NCBI RefSeq assembly: GCF_009846865.1
Contig: NZ_WUWN01000001.1
Location: 186,001 to 250,000, forward strand
Direction of reading: 5' to 3'
DNA: 64,000 nt
Source: Puerhibacterium puerhi
GTDB taxonomy: Bacteria; Actinomycetota; Actinomycetes; Actinomycetales; Cellulomonadaceae
The position numbers were made by a program, and so were the translations under genes. The notes below the pieces were generated by a model. It saw nothing but the letters and a program-made list of their open reading frames with translations, had not been told where the DNA came from and did not search any database. Positions 60,303-64,000 of the stretch are shown one piece after another (position 1 is the stretch's first letter; each line of letters begins with the position of its first letter).

Positions 60303-61424
60303 TCAGCGGCGGTATCGGACGGCGTCCCACACGCCGAGCAGGTACTGGATGCCCAGCGCGCGGTCGTACAGGCCGTACCCGGGCCGCGGCTTGTTGGTCG
60401 TGTTCTCGTCCCACAGGTGCCGGCCGTGGTCGGGCCGCACGTACCCGGCGTACCCGGCCTCGGCGTACGCCGTCATGATCCCGACGGTGTCGACGTCGCC
60501 CTCGCACGCCCGGTGGGCGACCTCGCTGAAGTCGCCGTTCGGGAAGTGCTTGATGTTGCGCACGTGGGTGAAGTGGATGCGGTCCATGAACGTGCGCACC
60601 GCGTCGACGGCGTCGTGCTCGGGGTTGGCGGAGAACGAGCCGAGGCACAGCGTCAGGCCGTGGTACGGGCTGTCGTGCAGCGACAGCACGCGCTCGAGGT
60701 CCTTCTTGGTGGAGACCACGCGCGGCCAGCCGAACAGGTCGAACGGCGGGTCGTCCGGGTGCACGCCCAGCTTCACGTCGTGCTCCTCGCAGGCGGGGAC
60801 CACGGCGTCCAGGAAGTACCTGTAGTTGGCGTACATGTCCTCGTGGGTCACGCCCGCGTAGGCCGCGTCGAGCTCGCGGAAGTGCGCCAGGCGCTCGGGC
60901 TCCCAGCCCGGGAGCGTGAGGCCGCCCGAGCCGGCCTCCATCTCGGCGATGAGGGTCTCCGGCGACATCCGGTCCACCACGGCCTTCTCGTAGAACAGCG
61001 CCGTGGAGCCGTCGGGCAGCGGGTGCCACAGGTCGGTGCGCAGCCAGTCGAAGACGGGCATGAAGTTGTAGCAGACCACCTTGACCCCGGCCCGGCCGAG
61101 GCGCGCGATCGTGGTGACGTAGTTGTCGATCGCCTCGTCGCGGCTCATGCCGAGCACCGTCCTGCCGAGCTTGATCGACTCATGGACGTTGACCGACTCG
61201 ACGACCTCGGCGTCGAAGGTCCGCGTGATCCCCGCTGCCCGGTGGGCGTCGGTGAGCGTGGTGATCCGGGCGACCTCGGCGTCGATCTCCTCCTGCTCCC
61301 AGACCTCGCCGGCCTGCTTGTGGTGCAGGCTCCACACGATCGTCTCCACGCCCGGGACCTGGCGCACGTGGTCCAGCGTCACGGTGTCGTTGCCCTCGCC
61401 GTACCAGCGGAAGCCCATCTTCAT
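60303..61424 (-). CDS. uxuA: Mannonate dehydratase
   Basis: This 373-residue enzyme dehydrates D-mannonate to 2-keto-3-deoxygluconate in hexuronate breakdown. Family landmarks are MGFRWYGEGNDTVTLDHVRQ at the N-terminus, GVKVVCYNFMPVFDWLRTDL near 133 with metal-site Cys/Asn, VKLGVHPDDPPFDLFGWPRV near 220 with His and Asp, LCLGSFSANPEHD near 262, HFTHVRNIKHFPNGDF near 285, and GYVRPDHGRHLWDENT near 325. Length is slightly below E. coli UxuA (394). GAGGAG precedes ATG 61424. It lies downstream of uxuB and its LacI regulator on the same strand. Confidence 0.96.
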   Translation of the reverse strand: MKMGFRWYGEGNDTVTLDHVRQVPGVETIVWSLHHKQAGEVWEQEEIDAEVARITTLTDAHRAAGITRTFDAEVVESVNVHESIKLGRTVLGMSRDEAIDNYVTTIARLGRAGVKVVCYNFMPVFDWLRTDLWHPLPDGSTALFYEKAVVDRMSPETLIAEMEAGSGGLTLPGWEPERLAHFRELDAAYAGVTHEDMYANYRYFLDAVVPACEEHDVKLGVHPDDPPFDLFGWPRVVSTKKDLERVLSLHDSPYHGLTLCLGSFSANPEHDAVDAVRTFMDRIHFTHVRNIKHFPNGDFSEVAHRACEGDVDTVGIMTAYAEAGYAGYVRPDHGRHLWDENTTNKPRPGYGLYDRALGIQYLLGVWDAVRYRR

Positions 61425-61559
61425 CGGGGGTGCTCCTCGTCGTCGTGCTGTCGTGCTGATGACGTGCTCATGACGTGCTCGTGCTGTCGTGCTCGTGTCG
61501 TGCAGGGTGGCGGCGCGTCGCCCTCGGGTCCCGGTCCGTGCTCGGGCCCCGGTCCGTCG
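61425..61559. repeat. Low-complexity CGTGCT-rich spacer between uxuB and uxuA
   Basis: Repeated TCGTGCT, GACGTGCT and similar short words fill 61440-61505, followed by a 2x direct repeat TCGGG(T/C)CCCGGTCCGT at 61520-61557. It contains no gene or clear promoter. Confidence 0.6.
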
Positions 61560-63131
61560 TCAGCGCAGGCCCTGGCCGCGGCCGGCGAGCGCCTCGGCGT
61601 GCTCGACGACGGCGGTCACGAGCCGCGCGTCGCTGCCGGCGCCGTCGGGCAGCAGCCCGGGCAGCGCGACGAGCCCCGTCGCCACCGCGGCGACGTCGTC
61701 GGTGCCCGCCGCCCGCACGGCTGCGGCGAGCCGGTGCGCGCCGGCGGGATCTCCGAGGTCGACGCCGTCGCGCACGGCCCGGCGCACGAACTCGCTCCAG
61801 GCTGCCAGCCCGTGCGCGACGCCCTGCGGCACGCGGCCGCGCTCCAGGTGCCAGGCGGCGACGGCGCCCCAGCGGAACGGGATCTTCTGCGTGCCGTCGC
61901 CGGACACCTGCGTGGTGGTGTGGCCCGTGGCGGGGTTGGCGAACCGCCGCATCAGCTCGGCGCCGTACGCGGCGAGGTCCGCCCCGGCGGGCGGGGCGAG
62001 GGTGGGCAGCGCGTCGTCGGTCATGTACGCCCAGGCGTGCGTGGCGACGTGGGGGTCGGCCACCGCCTCGGCGAGCGTGGCGTGCCCGGCCAGTCGCCCG
62101 GCGTACGCCAGCAGCGAGTGGGTGCCGTTGAGCATCCGCAGCTTGGCGGCCTCCCACGGCGCGACGTCGTCGACCAGCTCGGCGCCGGCGCGCTCCCAGG
62201 CGGGCCGCGGCCCCGCGAAGCGGTCCTCGATCACCCACTGGCTGAACGGCTCGGCGACCACCCCGGCGTCGTCCCGGGCGCCGATCGTCGCCGCGATCCG
62301 GGCGAGGACCTCGGGCGTGGTCGCCGGGGTGATGCGGTCGACCATCGAGCTGGGGAACGTGACCGACGCGGCCAGCCACCCGCGCAGGGCGTCGCCGACG
62401 GCCCCGGGCAGCGCCGCGTCGACGACCTCGGCCACGAGACGAGCCAGGACCCGGCCGTTGTGGGCCACGTTGTCGCAGCTGAGCACGGTGACGGGGGCGC
62501 CGCCGGCGCGGCGGCGGGCCGCGAGGCCCCGCACGAGCAGGCCGAGCGCGCTCGTGGCGGGGCGGGCGTCGTCGGCCACGTCCGCGCGCCCCGCGACCTC
62601 CTCGGCGGCGAGCGCCGCGACGTCGTCGGCCACCTGCGCGGCGTCGAGGTGGCCGTCGGGGCGGCGGCAGTAGCCCTTCTCCGTGATGGTCAGGGTGACC
62701 ACGTGCGTGGTGGCGGCGGACAGCGCCGCGACCAGGCGCGGCGTCTCGTCGAGCGGCGAGGCGACGTCGACGACGGCGCCGACGACCCGGGCCGAGGCGG
62801 CCGGCTCGCCGTCCCCGCCTCCGCCCACCGACAGCACCGTGTAGCGACCGCCCTGCCGGCGCGCGGCGGCGGCGACGGGCGAGGGGCGCCTCATGCCCGC
62901 GACGCCGAGGATGCCCCAGCGCAGGTCGCCGGTGGCGGCCATGGCGTCCTCGGTGCACACCGCCTGGTGGGCGCGGTGGAACGCGCCCCAGCCCAGGTGC
63001 ACCAGGCCCACCTGCTCCGGCAGGGCGCGCGGCTCGGCGACGCCGGCGGGCAGCGGCGTGCCCGGGCCCAGGAGGGGCAGGCCGGTCGGCACGTCGGTCG
63101 GCACGTCGACGGGCACGTCGGTCGAGGTCAC
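61560..63131 (-). CDS. uxuB: Mannitol dehydrogenase-family fructuronate reductase
   Basis: This 523-residue polyol dehydrogenase starts at GTG 63131. Features are VGLVHLGWGAFHRAHQAVCT (about residues 39-58), ITEKGYCRRPDGHLD near 148, VTVLSCDNVAHNGRVLARLV near 215 with SCDN, VTFPSSMVDRITPATTPEVL near 253, and KLRMLNGTHSLLAYAGRLAG near 325 with the K-x6-H-type catalytic lysine/histidine region. In this cluster it would reduce D-fructuronate to D-mannonate, the substrate of UxuA; mannitol or tagaturonate activity is possible. The GTG overlaps the LacI stop upstream (GTGA). Confidence 0.9.
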   Translation of the reverse strand: MTSTDVPVDVPTDVPTGLPLLGPGTPLPAGVAEPRALPEQVGLVHLGWGAFHRAHQAVCTEDAMAATGDLRWGILGVAGMRRPSPVAAAARRQGGRYTVLSVGGGGDGEPAASARVVGAVVDVASPLDETPRLVAALSAATTHVVTLTITEKGYCRRPDGHLDAAQVADDVAALAAEEVAGRADVADDARPATSALGLLVRGLAARRRAGGAPVTVLSCDNVAHNGRVLARLVAEVVDAALPGAVGDALRGWLAASVTFPSSMVDRITPATTPEVLARIAATIGARDDAGVVAEPFSQWVIEDRFAGPRPAWERAGAELVDDVAPWEAAKLRMLNGTHSLLAYAGRLAGHATLAEAVADPHVATHAWAYMTDDALPTLAPPAGADLAAYGAELMRRFANPATGHTTTQVSGDGTQKIPFRWGAVAAWHLERGRVPQGVAHGLAAWSEFVRRAVRDGVDLGDPAGAHRLAAAVRAAGTDDVAAVATGLVALPGLLPDGAGSDARLVTAVVEHAEALAGRGQGLR

Positions 63132-64000
63132 GCGTCGTCCCTTCGGGAGGCGCTCGCGGCGGCTCGGGGTACGCTCGGCGTCGGCGCCGGGGCGGTCGAT
63201 CCTCGCACCACGAGCTCGGCGGGCACCAGCACCGGGTCGGCCGGGTCGGCCGGGTCGGCCTCGGGCTGCCCGGGCGCCCCGGTGGGCTCTGCCGGGGCGG
63301 GGCCGAGCGCCTGCACGAGCAGGTCGGTGGCGCGCTCGCCCAGCTCGCGCAGGTCGGTGTGCACCGAGGTCAGCGGCGGCGTGGTCAGCGTGGCGACGAA
63401 CGTGTCGTCGAAGCTGACGACGCTCAGGTCCTGCGGCACCTGCACACCGAGCGCGGCGGCGCGGCGCACCAGGCCCACGGCGACCAGGTCGTTGAAGGTG
63501 ATGACGGCCGTCGCGCCGGAGGCGACCACGACGCCCGCCGCCTCGTGCCCGCCGTCGACGTCGGGCCGGAAGGGGCCCAGCGGCACCAGCTCGAGGCCCT
63601 CCAGGCGCGCCCCGACGGCGGTCAGGCCGGCACGCCGCTGCCCGTCGGACCACGAGCGGGCCGGGCCGCCGACGTAGGCGATGCGACGGTGGCCGAGCGC
63701 GTGCAGGTGCTCGACCGCGAGCTGCACGCCGCCCGCGCCGTCCGAGCCGACGGACAGCGTGCGGGCAGTGCGGTGGTTGACCACGACGACGGGCTTGGTC
63801 CCCAGCACGTCACGGTCCTCGAGCACCGCGCGGGGCGAGCACAGCACGACACCGTCGGTCTGGTGCACCGCCGAGCGCAGCAGCTCGGCCTCGAGGGCCG
63901 GGTCCTCCTCGGAGTCGACGACGAACACGCCGAGCCCGTGCCCCCGCGCCCGCTGCGCGACGCCCTTGGCGACGGCGGCGAAGTACGGGTTCGACAGGTC
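63128..64000 (-). CDS. LacI-family regulator of the uxu operon, 5' end outside the window
   Basis: 290 residues of a LacI protein are visible. The effector domain runs from DLSNPYFAAVAKGVAQRARG at the window edge through HRRIAYVGGPARSWSDGQRR, GATAVITFNDLVAVGLVRRA and LSVVSFDDTFVATLTTPPLT. The helix-turn-helix lies beyond the edge. The C-terminal 60 residues contain a repeated Ala-Asp-Pro stretch (PEADPADPADPVLVPAELVV). The stop overlaps uxuB by GTGA, so it is the operon's own regulator, expected to respond to a hexuronate or an intermediate such as fructuronate. Confidence 0.9.
   Translation of the reverse strand, partial: DLSNPYFAAVAKGVAQRARGHGLGVFVVDSEEDPALEAELLRSAVHQTDGVVLCSPRAVLEDRDVLGTKPVVVVNHRTARTLSVGSDGAGGVQLAVEHLHALGHRRIAYVGGPARSWSDGQRRAGLTAVGARLEGLELVPLGPFRPDVDGGHEAAGVVVASGATAVITFNDLVAVGLVRRAAALGVQVPQDLSVVSFDDTFVATLTTPPLTSVHTDLRELGERATDLLVQALGPAPAEPTGAPGQPEADPADPADPVLVPAELVVRGSTAPAPTPSVPRAAASASRRDDA

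Overview
This is very high-GC DNA with GTG starts, overlapping ATGA/GTGA gene junctions, few A/T-rich promoters and many GC-rich hairpins. Gene content (RamB-type regulator with GTP-dependent PEP carboxykinase, radA-disA, LacI regulators, leaderless -10/start-codon signatures, GlnR-like boxes) points to a chromosomal segment of an actinobacterium, most likely of the order Micrococcales (Cellulomonas/Cellulosimicrobium-like). The genus is an inference. I saw no rRNA, tRNA, insertion sequence, prophage or CRISPR array.

Layout. 1-3.0 kb: a 3'-truncated FGGY sugar kinase, its LacI regulator and proC. 3.1-10.7 kb: housekeeping DNA-integrity genes (radA, disA, mutY), two membrane-anchored proteins of unknown function, an ArgA-like acetyltransferase and a SorC-type regulator. 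10.8-15.0 kb: glycerol operon glpD-glpF-glpK, divergent from that regulator. 15.2-22.7 kb: a proline iminopeptidase-like hydrolase, a sodium/solute symporter with a small membrane partner, an orphan ABC ATPase, a secreted repeat protein and RamB. 22.8-28.0 kb: pckG, a trpS gene with a three-Trp leader peptide, a DUF808 membrane protein and trmL. 28.1-36.2 kb: ThuA and PfkB proteins, an aldo/keto reductase, and a permease-kinase-phospholyase-GntR cluster predicted to degrade ethanolamine. 36.2-43.4 kb: SprT-like protein, a fused LLM/FAD oxidoreductase with its MarR regulator, a FadR-like regulator, a P-loop kinase, a glycosyltransferase and a GntR regulator. 43.5-50.0 kb: an operon of MFS transporter, dehydrogenase, TpiA-like and RpiB-like isomerases, DhaKL-type kinase and a TIM-barrel isomerase, predicted to use a four-carbon (or similar) sugar or sugar acid. 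50.2-57.9 kb: an NMT1-type ABC importer, a LacI repressor and a Gfo/Idh-DUF993-TIM-barrel operon; the importer and the catabolic operon carry the same operator in opposite orientations. 57.9-60.2 kb: an RsbV/RsbW/RsbU-like partner-switching set. 60.3-64 kb: uxuA, uxuB and a truncated LacI regulator for hexuronate breakdown.

The window is dominated by small catabolic modules, each with its own local regulator and often a visible palindromic operator. The strongest candidates for new biology are the Gfo/Idh-DUF993-isomerase/ABC/LacI regulon, the trpS leader-peptide attenuator, the ethanolamine kinase/phospholyase cluster with GlnR-like boxes, and the tetrose-type operon with its perfect 20-bp palindrome. 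All functions are inferred from reading the sequence; no database search was run.
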